A stretch of DNA of 64,000 nt from Miscanthus floridulus (lineage: Eukaryota; Streptophyta; Magnoliopsida; Poales; Poaceae), in contig NC_089581.1 of assembly GCF_019320115.1 (NCBI RefSeq), positions 67,112,166-67,176,165 of the forward strand. Reading direction: 5' to 3'. The notes beneath the pieces were generated by a model. It had not been told where the DNA came from. It saw only the letters and a program-made list of their open reading frames with translations, and searched no databases. A program made the position numbers and the translations under genes. Shown here one piece after another: positions 1 through 11,445 of this stretch; position 1 is the stretch's first letter; every line of letters starts with the position of its first letter.

Positions 1-1544
1 CCGTGGTGTGTGGGCTTAAATGATGGTTTATGGCATCATAGATATTAATTAAGAGACCCCAAATCCTTATTTTATTTAATAAAATACAAAAGGAAATTGA
101 ATAAAAGTTATAATAAGTACAAGACCTTCGACTTAATGTGTATAAAAATTGATGCAGCTAACAATATTTAAGTTTTAAAGTAAAAAAAAACTTAGATTGA
201 TAGCATCATAAGATATGTGTGGTATAACAAATTAAGCCACCACAACTTAAACTTGGGTTCAAACAAAATGAGTTCGAACAAAATGGATAATGAAGACACA
301 TGAAGTGCCATGTAGAACCACAAAACTATAGATGTGGATGAAAAACATATAAAGTAACTGATAAGTTGATCAATCAGTAGAAATTATAGAGTATATATAA
401 GTATATAAGTGTGTTAAATTAAAAATGGTAAACAAAAAATAAAGAAAAAGCAAATAGATAAGAAATTTTGATTAGTTATAGGTCGATCGTACGAAGGAAA
501 AAAATTTATACTTATATATGTCTCTCTTGAGATCTAGCACATGTAGGCGCAAAGATTGATGGACTAGCTAGTTAATCTAACTACAGCAGCCAAGAGCTAG
601 AACAACGAAATGCAAGCATCAGAACCAATCATTAGCTCGAGCACGTCAAAGTCTGGTAGTTATGGGCATGTGCTGATGCACATAAAGTCCTGAATACAGG
701 CATCCATGACACGTTCCATCCGCATGCAGCATATATAAAGAGTTAATTTAATTTAACAATTCAATTAAAAAATTTACAAAACATCTAACGCCCCAAGGTA
801 TCATTCGAAGAAAGAACCTTGGCCTTCAACTATAACTGAGAAACGACCCTCTGAAATCTGTGCAGATAACCTGTATTATTTTATGGGTTGCCGCCAGTGA
901 TACATGGATGACTTTTAGTTAACCAACCTTAAAATTCATTCCCAAAGTCAAATCCAGATCCTAGAGGTATTCATGAGTTACAGTTAGTAGGCTATGAAAC
1001 CTTCCGTCAACAAAAGCACGATCTTTCCGTTTGCACATTGTTGAAGAACCTAAGAATCCTGGCTCTCCAACTGAGCCCAGATTTTACACGTCTCTAACAG
1101 TATGTCATTTTGGCTTTTTTTATAAACATGATTTTTACTATGCATTTAAACTGCTACGGAGCTTCCTGATCAGGTATCCTTTGAATAACTTTCATCAGCC
1201 TTCCCTCTGCGGCTATCACCCATGAAGGAGGCAATGCGTGCGCTCTTCCAGGTAGTGCTGGAAAGGTACGGCTGCGACTGTCACGTAGGTCGGGGTTGGC
1301 CGCCTTAGTCGCTCAATTCTACGGCCGTATATTACAATGTTAATGATTTTGCTTGCTTAGTTTTCCGGTCTCACTGTTGACTCGCTAGCGAGAATGGAAA
1401 CATTGTTATAACGTTTAAACTTCATGTCCGCTTAATCAAACACGGGCTCAGACCCAATCATGAAAAAAATGAAAAAACAAAACGATTTATAGTTTGGGAA
1501 GGAAGGAATACTTATAGTTTTAGAAAGTACACACGCTGTTAAAT
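1..1544. other. Intergenic DNA, no gene recognised
   Basis: AT-rich sequence. The few short open frames show no recognisable protein signature, no codon-usage contrast with their surroundings and no paralogue in the window. No repeat ends or tRNA-like structures were recognised. Confidence 0.5.
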
Positions 1545-2429
1545 TTGAAGCCACATTATATTGTTCCTCCAATCATACAAAGGTTTCGTGCAAGTTTGTC
1601 ACGTGTACGATGCATACCATCTCGTCGGCCTCTTCACGAAATCATGAAATTTCTTCGGAGATTCTTCGGTTTGCAAGCATCGTACGTGACAACTTGCGTG
1701 AAACATTCTCAAATTTTTATCACAGCCTCCACATATGATATCATGACATCTTGACAAGTTTCATGATTTTCGGACTTTGTTTGTTTTTTATAGAATTTAA
1801 AAACAACTCGACCGCAAGTTCGTGGTCATGTTTTATGAACAAGATGTTCGAAATTGGTGGTCTGTTCCTGGATACGGCCTCACATTATACTAAATAATAT
1901 GAATATCATTTTTTCATTCATTTTTTTATTATTCGAATGACTAGCGGTTATAATTTGAATTATCCAAGAAAATTCAATTAAATGAAATAAATTAAAGAAA
2001 TATAGAAAAAATCCAAGAAATGTGCCACGTTGGAACATGGAGTACCAGGTATTGTATGAGGACTGCAGAAAAAGTTTGGAGGTTAAAAGTGAAAAAAATG
2101 GTTTGCCGAGTGTCAAAAAATGACACTCGGCAAATCACCGCTTTGCCAAGTGTCAGGAGAAGACACTCGGCAAAGGGTTAACGGCGGCTACCGGCCGTTA
2201 ACGGCGGCGGCCCTTTGCCGAGTGCCCGACACTCGGCAAATCTGGTCTTTGGCGAGTGTTATTGTTTGCCGAGTGCTCGGCACTCGGCAAACCATCTCTT
2301 TGCCGAGTGCCAGTTGTTTGCCAAGTGCTTTCTCTCTGGCACTCGGTAAATAGCCTTTTTGCCGAACGCACGATAAAAAGCACTCGGCAAAGTCTGAGAC
2401 ACTCGATAAAGAAGCCGTCTCCGACAGTG
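1545..2429. mobile_element. CACTA transposon remnant (TTTGCCGAGTGTC type)
   Basis: From about 2100 to 2420 there are about ten subterminal repeats of the form TTTGCCGAGTGTC and their inverse GACACTCGGCAAA, typical of grass CACTA (En/Spm) elements. The likely right terminus is CCGTCTCCGACAGTG ending at 2429, the inverse of a CACTG-type end. The non-coding block 1545-2090 is clearly similar to 23380-23960 in the second CACTA fragment of this window, so it is internal element sequence. No left terminus or transposase gene is visible, so this is a truncated or internally deleted copy. It ends about 350 bp upstream of the TATA box of EXPA gene 1. Confidence 0.75.
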
Positions 2430-2783
2430 ACTGATCCATCCACTAACGGTGCCAACTGACTGCTTCCACCCACTAAATTAAGCGCCGCGCCTAGTTGCAG
2501 TATGGAAAGAATATGTTGGTTGCAAAAACAAATCAGCACCCGCGCTCTCTGATCAACCGTTCTGACATACTGTACTACGCGCAATCAAAGTCAAAAACTA
2601 GCAGTTACCTGCAATACTGCATGTGCTTCCAGTTCGCACCGCGCAAATGCATTACGTGTTCCATGACATGAGAATCAAATGAGATGCACGATCGACAGAA
2701 CACCAACGACATTATCGCCGCTCATCTTCCCGCTTAATTAGTTTCGACAAGTTTCTTCAATATCTCCAGCAGGCCACTTCCTC

Positions 2784-2792
2784 CTATTTAAG
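2784..2792 (+). promoter_or_regulatory. TATA box of EXPA gene 1
   Basis: CTATTTAAG followed by CACTG. The same box stands upstream of the other two expansin copies (54140-54148 on the plus strand; 26014-26022 on the minus strand). It lies about 130 bp before the start codon, as expected for a plant core promoter with a short leader. Confidence 0.7.
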
Positions 2793-2921
2793 CACTGAAC
2801 CTAGCTAGGAGATCATCCACCACAGTAGCAACTCACAACTTCCAGATCACACGACAAGACAATCTGCTCCTTTTTCTGATTATTTCGTGCTCGTGCTCGT
2901 ACTCGTAGCAAGGTCGCAGTC

Positions 2922-3686
2922 ATGGCGCCCAGGATGTTGGTTCTGTGGGGTGTTGTTCTGGTGGCGGCGTCCGCAGCGACCAATGTGGCGGGCTGGTCGC
3001 CCGGCACGGCGACCTTCTATGGCGGGTCCGACGGGTCCGGAACCATGGGCGGCGCGTGCGGATACGGCAACCTGTACAGCGCCGGGTACGGCGTTAACAA
3101 CGCGGCGCTGAGCCAGACGCTGTTCAACGACGGCGCGTCGTGCGGGCAGTGCTACGCCATCACATGTGATGGATCTGGATCACGCACGGGCAGCCAGTAC
3201 TGCAAGCCCGGCAACACCGTCACCGTGACGGCCACCAACCTGTGCCCACCCAACTACGGCCTCCCCAACGGAGGCTGGTGCGGCCCGGGACGCCCGCACT
3301 TCAACATGTCGCAGCCGGCATGGGAGAACATCGGCGTCGTCCAGGGCGGCATCATCCCTGTCCTGTACCAGCAGGTCAAGTGCTCGCGCAGCGGCGGTGT
3401 GCGCTTCAACATCGCCGGCTCCAACTACTTCCTGCTCGTCAGCATCCAGAACCTCGGCGGCAGCGGCTCAGTGGCAGCCGCTTGGGTCAAGGGCGAGAAG
3501 ACGGGGTGGATCCAGATGTCTAGGAACTGGGGCGCTAATTGGCAGGCTCTCTCGGGGCTCACCGGCCAGGCGCTCAGCTTCGCCGTCACTAGCACCGGCG
3601 GGCAGTACATACAGTTCCTGAACGTGGCGCCGACGTGGTGGCAGTTCGGACAGACCTACTCCACCAATCAGCAGTTTTACTACTGA
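2922..3686 (+). CDS. EXPA: Alpha-expansin (intact, intronless)
   Basis: A complete 254-residue alpha-expansin, a secreted cell-wall loosening protein that weakens non-covalent cellulose-matrix contacts at acidic pH. Residues 1-24 are a hydrophobic signal peptide. The six-stranded double-psi beta-barrel domain (about 28-150) contains TATFYGG, GTMGGACGYGNLY and all eight cysteines expected of the EXPA class (46, 74, 77, 82, 94, 108, 120, 154). The C-terminal cellulose-binding domain (about 160-254) contains SRNWGANWQ and ends in an aromatic tail. The start is the first ATG after the TATA box and gives a proper signal peptide. Two oddities: the usual HFD motif reads HFN (residues 126-128), and the intron present after GTMG in the other two copies is absent. 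The presence of RNWG and the absence of the group-1 pollen-allergen pattern argue against beta-expansin. Family assignment is certain; the exact EXPA number is not. Confidence 0.95.
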   Translation: MAPRMLVLWGVVLVAASAATNVAGWSPGTATFYGGSDGSGTMGGACGYGNLYSAGYGVNNAALSQTLFNDGASCGQCYAITCDGSGSRTGSQYCKPGNTVTVTATNLCPPNYGLPNGGWCGPGRPHFNMSQPAWENIGVVQGGIIPVLYQQVKCSRSGGVRFNIAGSNYFLLVSIQNLGGSGSVAAAWVKGEKTGWIQMSRNWGANWQALSGLTGQALSFAVTSTGGQYIQFLNVAPTWWQFGQTYSTNQQFYY

Positions 3687-4375
3687 TCCATCCATCGATC
3701 GGGACGAAGCTTTCTGATCTGTTTCTGTTGATCTTCATATAGTATATTGTCCGCATGGCAAGTGCCGACGTGCTGTGTCGTGGTTTTGGCAGAGTTATTC
3801 AGCGCCAGACGAACCGTGGCCGTGGCATGTTTGCTGTTTATATAGCTCTCATTATCTGCATCCTACCTTTTTTTTTTACCCATATATACTGGCATAATGG
3901 CATTACATTTATACGTATATGCAAAATTGTTGACGCCAGTTCAATCAATATGAAAATTACATTACCCATCTGTTCCTCCCATGTTCTAGAGCTCAACTTG
4001 TTTATTAGGTCAACGCAAATAAGTGGAAGGTAACAGCATCAATGGACAATGGGGAGGCACTACCTTCTGCTACCTGAAAATTTGGCTGCTTGTATTTATT
4101 CAATGATCGATCGTGGGTGCATACATATAGGCACGGTGGGGAGCCTAGATCGGCAGCTGCGAGTGTCATGACACATTGACAATCTAACACTCTGCCATAA
4201 TCGGAAATAAGAGCACAACAAACATTCAGACTGGAGCGAAACTCCATGAAGATGGACGTCGACAGACCTTTAATGAGGATATCAAATTTTTTTCTGAAAA
4301 AACTAGAGGGGCCTAAGTCCCTACAGAGAAGCTTTATTAACAAGGCAAAAGGGGGGAAAGGTTACATGAAGTACT
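3687..4375. other. 3' flank of EXPA gene 1
   Basis: The first few hundred bases are probably 3'UTR and terminator region. No further gene or repeat end was recognised. The short open frames here have no family resemblance. Confidence 0.4.
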
Positions 4376-5047
4376 GTCGGGTTCATAAAACCGGGGTCCC
4401 CAATGGACCCGCTTTCCTACAAAACTCAGCCCAACAGGCAGCGCAGCGACAACACATGCCTGGACCGGCCCAGATACACAATGACTGGCCAAGACCACAA
4501 TCCGGTCCCCAACCGGCACCTCCGGCCAGGAGATCTGGTCGGAGCCCCAACCAGAAGGCCTGGACGTGGTGGGATCGCAGTCCGACTCCGACCCTCTTTC
4601 TCCGACCGAGGATACGCTGGACCTCTGCTCGCTGCTCTTTCCCAACCGACACGGTCCGGGCCGACTAGCAACGACCGACTAGGGACACCCGCTCGGTGTG
4701 GGCCTAGAGAGTAGGCGGAGCAGATAAGGTAAGGAGCTAAAGTCAACCGCAATACCAAGGACCGTACCCTACCATGCCCTGCGCACTTGCAGGATGGTAC
4801 CGTCAGGCCATGTCAGACAGACACGTTAGAGCATAAACAGTATTGTGGGCGCCATCGTTTGCCGTACCAGGCGAACACTGTACTGTCTGCCAAACGCATC
4901 AGAGCATAAACAGTATTGTGGACACCGTCGTTTGCCATACTAGATGAACACTGTGTAGCCTGCCAGATACAACAAAGCATGAACAGTAAGGTGGGCGACG
5001 ACGGCCATCCCGTACCCGATGGCGTGGGCAACAAGACTATGCAGCGC
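4376..5047. mobile_element. Possible LTR-type retroelement fragment
   Basis: The segment begins TGTCGGGTTCATAAAACC, similar in style to the starts of many grass LTRs. It is GC-richer than its flanks and holds a 73-bp tandem repeat. No second LTR, primer-binding site or coding capacity was found, and the right edge is set only by the start of the next LTR at 5048. The classification is tentative. Confidence 0.3.
4828..5035. repeat. 73-bp tandem repeat, nearly three units
   Basis: Units begin at 4828, 4901 and 4974 with AGAGCATAAACAGTA or a close variant. Each contains a GTTTGCC(G/A)TAC block in the first two units; the third unit diverges towards its end. Confidence 0.8.
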
Positions 5048-6670
5048 TGAAAGGTCCTAATGGATAGAGGGGGGTGAATAACCTATTAAAAATTTCTACA
5101 ACAACACTTAGCAAACCGGTTTGACAAATATGAGGCGAAGCGAGTGTTGCGCTAGCCTACTAAAAATGCAAGCCACCTACCACAATTCTAGTTTATTAGT
5201 CTCTATCCACACAATGGCTATGTTACTACATTAAGTTAGTGTGCTATCAAAGACTAACTAAAGAGCCATACTAACCAAACTAACAAGCTCTCACGACTAG
5301 CTACACTAAAGAGCTTGACAACTAGTTTGCGGTAATGTAAAGAGAGAGTGAGCAAAATAGTTATACCATCGAGTCGAGGAATAAACCAATCAATCACAAG
5401 AGTGAATACCAATGAATACCAATCACCTTGGAATCAAATATTGACACAATGATTTTTTACTGAGGTTAACTTGCTTGCCGGCAAGCTAGTCCTTGTTGTG
5501 GCGTTTCACTCACTTGGAGGTTCACGTTCTAATTGGCATCACACGCCAAATCCTCAATAGGGTGCCGCACAACCAACACAATATGAGGATCCACAAACCA
5601 TGAGCAATTTACTAGAGTACCTTTTGGCTCTCCGTCGGGAAAAGGTCAAGAGCCCCTCACAATCACCACGATCGGAGCCAGAGACAATCACCAACCTTCG
5701 CTCAACGATCCTTGCTGCTCCGATCTAGGTGGCGACAACCACCAAGAGTAACAAGTGAATCCCACAGCGAAACACGAACACTAAGTGCCTCTAGATGCAA
5801 ACACTTAAGCAATGCACTTGGATTCACTCCCAATCTCACAAAGATAATGAATCAATGATGGAGATGGGTGGAAGAGCTTTGACTAAGCTCACAAGGTTGC
5901 TATGTCAATGCAAATATCCAAGAGAGTGAGCTTGAGCCGACCAAACGGTATTTATAGATACCCCAAACAATAGAGCCATTGGCTCAATTATTGGGCTGAC
6001 TGTGAGATGACCGGATGCACCAGTCGTGTGCATCGGACACGTCCGGTGGGTGACCGAACACGTCCGGTCGCTGCCTAACCGCCGTGTGTCCCATTCAAAT
6101 GAAGTAGCCGTTCCTGCCACGAGTACCACACTCAACTACGACCGGACGTGTTTAGTGTGGACGACCGGCCGCAGGAAACTCAGCATCCGGTCGAGTCCAG
6201 AGAGCTCCTAGACGCGTCAAATGTGCCAATCACCAAGTGTATCACCTTATGCACATGTGTTAGCATAATTTCACAAATGTTTTCAAGGGTGTTAGCACTC
6301 CACTAGATCCTAAATGCATATGCAATGAGTTAGAGCATCTAGTGGCACTTTGATAACCGTATTTCGATACGAGTTTCACCCCTCTCAATAATATGGCTAT
6401 CGAACCTAAATGTGATCACACTCGCTAAGTGTCTTGATCACTGAAATGAAATGGCTCCTACCACTTATACCTTTACCTTGAGCCTTTTATTTTTCTCTTT
6501 CTTCTTTTCAAATCCAAGCACTTGATCATCACCATGGCATCACCATCATCATGTCATGATCTTCATTTGTTTCACCATTTGGAATGTGCTACCTATCTCA
6601 TGATCACTTTGATAAACTAGGTTAGCACTTAGGGTTTCATCAATTCACCAAAACTAAACTAGAGCTTTCA
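5048..6670 (-). repeat. Complete LTR of a retrotransposon, minus orientation
   Basis: The segment starts TGAAAGGTCCTAATGG and ends CTAGAGCTTTCA, giving TG...CA ends with short inverted termini (TGAAAG/CTTTCA). On the minus strand the sequence just before it is purine-rich (AAAAATGGGGAGAT at about 6671-6685), as expected of a polypurine tract next to a 3' LTR. A TATA box reads on the minus strand at 5947-5957. The sequence style matches Ty1/copia LTRs common in grasses, but the assignment rests on recall of that style. The partner LTR was not found in the window. Confidence 0.65.
5947..5957 (-). promoter_or_regulatory. TATA box of the LTR at 5048-6670
   Basis: On the minus strand CTATAAATACC follows GGGGTAT. 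Its place inside the LTR, with about 900 bp left for R-U5, is normal for a retrotransposon promoter. Confidence 0.5.
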
Positions 6671-7771
6671 ATCTCCCCATTTTTGGTAATTGATGATAAC
6701 CCTTGCACAAAGATATGAATTGAAATTAAATTGAATCTATGTTGCTTGCCCAAGGATATTTACCATGTGTAAAAGGATATGGATAAGTTACATGAACCCC
6801 AAATGGTAGCAATTGCTCCCCCTACATATGTGCTAAGAGTTTGGATTGTAGCTCGCACATATGCTTAGATAGGAAATATGGGATACAATGTCTATCAAAT
6901 GATGCTAAGGTATAAAAGATGGACCTTTAAAACGTGATACCAATCGGAGTGCACTATTATACCATCCTTAGCACCATTAGTAACTAGACATACACAAAAA
7001 CTAGAATACCCCTGTGAGATCAACATTAGAAGTAAGCGTCTAGTTTTAATAAAGTGAGCATGAGTCTAGTTACTTTAACCTATGCATGCTAGTTTTTTTC
7101 ATTTAATCAACCAAATCTACAACTAGCATACACTACACAAGCATGGATATTAAAATTTAAAACTTGTGCCATGCAAGCAAACATATAAAATGCACATTCA
7201 AATGCACCATACAAGTTCATGAGCTTGCTCCCCCTACTTGTGTGTTCAAAATTTTAATTGATTCCTTTCCTTTGTCATATCTCTCCCCCTATGTCAAATT
7301 CTCTCCCTTGTTGTCTTTTCACTATCTTAGTACACTATTTCTCCCCTTAACATTTATATATTTGTTTTTCTCCCCCTTTGTCATCAATGACCACAAAGGT
7401 TCAAAATATAGATAGGTTGAGATTATCAATGTCAATCAATGAGGTGAGGATCATTTTTCCAAATTTTATCTAATCTAGATCATTTGCTAAAGATATTTAA
7501 CTCGGTTTGATCCAAGGACAAGCTTCTTCACACCTCCAAAATATGGGTTATCTTGTACCAATGTTAGTTAAACACTTAGAGCTCATTTTCTAGATTAAAC
7601 ACTAGATTTATAGGCCCACAACACATGTCATATGCTACCACCAGATCAAGTCAAGCCTAGAAGCAATAGTGGTACCATGCAATCATCAAATTCATTTGAT
7701 TTTCATGAATGAGCCTATTAAATATGAAAGATGACTAGATACACTAAACATGTCCTTAGCAAGGATGTATG
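6671..7771 (-). mobile_element. 3' internal remnant of the same LTR retrotransposon and flank
   Basis: Pyrimidine-rich plus-strand stretches (CTCCCCCTA, CTCCCCCTTTGTC) between 6800 and 7390 are purine-rich on the element's sense strand, typical of the untranslated 3' region between pol and the 3' LTR. No gag or pol motif remains. Where the element stops and the older flank begins is not clear. The last about 30 bases read, on the minus strand, as the likely 3' end of the DUF4283 gene cut by the chromovirus. Confidence 0.4.
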
Positions 7772-7776
7772 CCACC

Positions 7777-10700
7777 TATGGCAGAACCTCCTAAGGAATC
7801 AGGCCCACGTGCACCTATCGTTGTCTTAACAGACCTCGGATAGCATACACGAGTTCCCAACAACTCAACAGGTTTGTCGGGTGTCCTCAGGAAACCCGAA
7901 TCATCCACGATTCTCTTTTCAAACAGGATCCCAATCATAGATATTGCAGATTACAACAGTTTATTCAAATATATACCAGAGTAAAAGATAGCGGAAGTCT
8001 TAAGATAACATAGTTACAAACCAGTTGTTTTCAAACTTACAATACCATAAGTGTCATACAACCATAGTAGCGGGATAATATTACATTAACTTTATTTATC
8101 AAACAAACTAGTGCCTTGTCCAAAGGCCATTCATCACTCCTCATCGTCATTGGCTTCAAACACAGACATGCAGCAGGGACCAAAACAAGCCTGCGCATGT
8201 GACTCACCTGCAACAAGGGTTAACAAACCCTGAGTACAAAGGTACTCAACAAGACTAACCTGACATAATGGGGTATAAGACTTTTAAAGATGCAGGGGTT
8301 TGGGACAAGGTACGGATGTAGCAAAATTCAAAGTCCTTTGCCAAAAGCTTACTATTCTTATCCTATTTTCAAATTTTACCCTTAAGACCTTTAGTTCATT
8401 ATCTCAAACTAATTGTACTTTTCCCATATTCCATCCCTTCTCATTCCATTCTTTTCTCATATTTTAGTAATTCACCAGTCCTGCATTGCTTCTGTAATGA
8501 ATCAAGTCTCCATATCCGCGGAGCACCAGCAATTCAAATTGATTCAAGTCCCAGCTGGGGATTCCTTATCACACGACATATGTAGAACTTAATCTTGCAT
8601 ATATCAACCTCGCTACCGGATCCTCCTATACTAAGCCGTCTCCACGCCACCCGAGAGCACAGCACACCTCAAATCCGGCCACATTCCAGCCACGAGGGTA
8701 CACGCTACTCCCGCCATCTCTCCACTCCCAGTGCGTGGGCATTTGTCTTAGTATCGGATTAGCCAAAGTAGGCTTACCAGAGTATGTGACCAGTACTACA
8801 AAGTGTCTCGTTCAGAAGATCCACAATGAGTGGCCTTTAAGCGACATAGTCGGCAACATTACCCAAAATTCAAGATAAATCACCCGACTAGTCTCTAGTT
8901 CATTCAACCTTCTTTCTTTCTTTGGCCAGTATGCTATCTTTGATTGTATCAAAACTTTTATTTTGAAAGCCCATCATAAAGCATACTAAGCATTCTACTC
9001 ATTTGTAAATGAAAACATCTTCAAGGATGGTAAACAATTAACAAGGTAGGTAATGCATCAAGTAGGTAACATTTGAATTAATCAACTTAATGCAATAAGT
9101 AACATAGGTGATAAACTTTTCAAAGTAAACAAGGTAATGGTTTAATGCATAAACCGGGGCTTGCCTTCGTTGACGATCTCGTGTTCCGGATCTGTACCAC
9201 AATTATCGAATCCCGTGATAACCGGGGATTCTTTCAGAACTTGCTCAACTAGAATCGTTTCACTCTCGGGTTCTACACGAAACGATAACATATGCTTTAA
9301 CATGATGATAATGTAAACATGATGCTTTCATGGTACATGAAATGTAAAAACACCCGCAAATGATTTTCTTTCACGGTACAGTTGCAAGCCAACAAAACCA
9401 ACTTGCAATCCTACCATCAAGAACCACACATGTGACTTGACCAAATAGATCTTGAAACTCTACTAGTCACAAAACATGAGCAAAACAAGATTCAACACTA
9501 ATCAAACACTTAGGGTTTTCTTTTATTTATTTTTGAATTAATTTGGAAATAAGCCCAAAAATAAACTTGTTCCAAATGACCTTAAAATTTTATGTAAGCT
9601 TCCTTATGTCAAATTAGTGTACCAAAACAAATTTCATAATTTTTGGAATTATACAGTGGCCTACAAAAATCATGGAAATTGCATTTATTAATTAATGGAC
9701 TGAATATTTGAACATTAAAAATTTATTCAAATTTCATGTTTCAAATTTTTAAACCATACTAGAGCATGTACAGAAGCTACACACAAAATTTCAGAATTTT
9801 TGGAGCTATGATGAATTTCCTACAAATTCCCAAAGATTCAGCACTATTCACAATTTCAGAAAAATACAAAATTGCACTGTTCTTCTTCCTCACTCGCACT
9901 GACAGCCAGGCCCCGCTGTTAGTGACTCAAGGAAGATGCACGGCGGCGCTGTCAGTTTCGATTGGCAAAACGCACCGGCAGTGAAGCTCTGGCGAAGCAG
10001 ACCGCACCTACATGGCCTACTCTTTCCCCCGAACCGATCTCAGCTATCAGAAAGGAAGAAGGTGCACCGGAGACACCTCCATGCCGGGCATGGCGGCCTG
10101 GGCACGACGGTGTACGGCGTAGCCACAGTGACGTTGCTGTAGGGACCAAAGCGAAATGATCTTCATGTTCAGGAGCTCACCGCGATCACGTAGGTAGACT
10201 CGGTGAAGACGGAGATGTACTAGATCGACGGGACCACGGTGAGACCGAGGATGGTGGAGCTCCGGCCGGCTTCGAAGAAGACGAAGTCACGCGGCGGTGC
10301 TGACCGTCTAGAGGCGAGGCGAGCAGGTCGGGAATGAGCGGTAGGGCGAGGCGAAGCTTCTGGCCAAAGCAATTGGCCCTAGATACTACGGCGAGGACGA
10401 ATTGCGCGAGTGCGGGCATGACACCGGCGGCGAGCAGTCGATGGGAAAACTCCGAAATGACGACGGCGTGCTCCTATTTATAGCAAGGAGGGTGTGCGGT
10501 GTTGACAGCACATGGGCGAACTCGCCACGGAGGTATTGGCATGTCACTGCGCGTGAAAGCAGCGAAATCAGATCGGCGGCCACATCCGCGTGGCGCCAGC
10601 GGCAATCAGAGAGGTGGATGTTGATTTTTTAAATATTTATAGAACTGCCACTGAGTCCATTTTTCAAATTACTCTCAAATTTTCTAAAGAAGTTGAAAAT

Positions 10701-11276
10701 CTCCAAAAATAAAAGTTGTTCAATTTTTCAAACTCTACAACTTTGCTTCTAGGAATATTTTCAAATTCTGCCTCCATTTTGAAATTTGAATTTGGGGTGC
10801 ATTTGAGCATTTGAATCATTTCAAAATTACGCCAAATTTTATATGTAAACTTGAAAAACTTTGAATACCAAAGTTGATCTATATAAAATAATCTCCAACT
10901 TTGCTTTTTGCCTCAACCCCAAATTCTACATGGATTTTGAATTAGTCAAAAGGGGCAAAAAGGACTTTTGTGATTTGAATTTGAATTCAAATTTGATTTG
11001 TCCTCCTTTTACTTAAATTTTGATTTTTGACCAGTAACATGGCCCATTAGGGTTATTTGAGTCAAATGACACATGACCTCACATGATCACATGAATTTTG
11101 ACCATTATAGTCATGATCTTTATTTCAGATTTTGAATCACATCACATGAAATAACAACATTATGAATAAACCTTATTTAGTGAATGCATTCAAAACTTTA
11201 TACTATGTGAATGCTTTGCAATGCACATGATGACATGTCGATTTTTAGTGCTAGGTCAAAACACCAGAGGTGTTAC
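7777..11276 (-). repeat. 3' LTR of the chromovirus
   Basis: On the minus strand it begins TGTAACACCTCTGG at 11276, directly after a purine tract (AAGGGGAAGGG, 11277-11290), and ends at 7777 next to the CCACC duplication. It contains a TATA box at 10473-10483. The part from 7777 to about 9973 is repeated in inverted orientation at 16750-18944 with few differences; 9974-11276 (U3 and promoter) is not. Short open frames in the GC-rich stretch 9950-10640 lie in both directions and look like chance. Confidence 0.8.
10473..10483 (-). promoter_or_regulatory. TATA box of the chromovirus LTR
   Basis: On the minus strand CTATAAATAGG precedes a GC-rich stretch. It lies in the part of the LTR missing from the right-hand inverted copy, so only the 3' LTR keeps a promoter and nothing of that kind remains upstream of gag. 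Confidence 0.6.
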
Positions 11277-11445
11277 AACCCTTCCCCTTAAAGAAATCTC
11301 GTCCTGAGATTTAAAACTTAAGGCTAAGTAATGGAAAAGGAAATGTGTCAAGCTAACACATCATAACTTTATTCAAAAGGCTAGTGAGGGGGTTTTTCAT
11401 TCTGTTAACAACAGGACAAGTTACAATATAGACAAGGTATTGCAA

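Noticed and set aside
2922..3686. Beta-expansin / group-1 pollen allergen
   Set aside because: The eight-cysteine pattern, GTMGGACGYGNLY and SRNWG arrangement match alpha-expansins; the beta-expansin pattern is absent.
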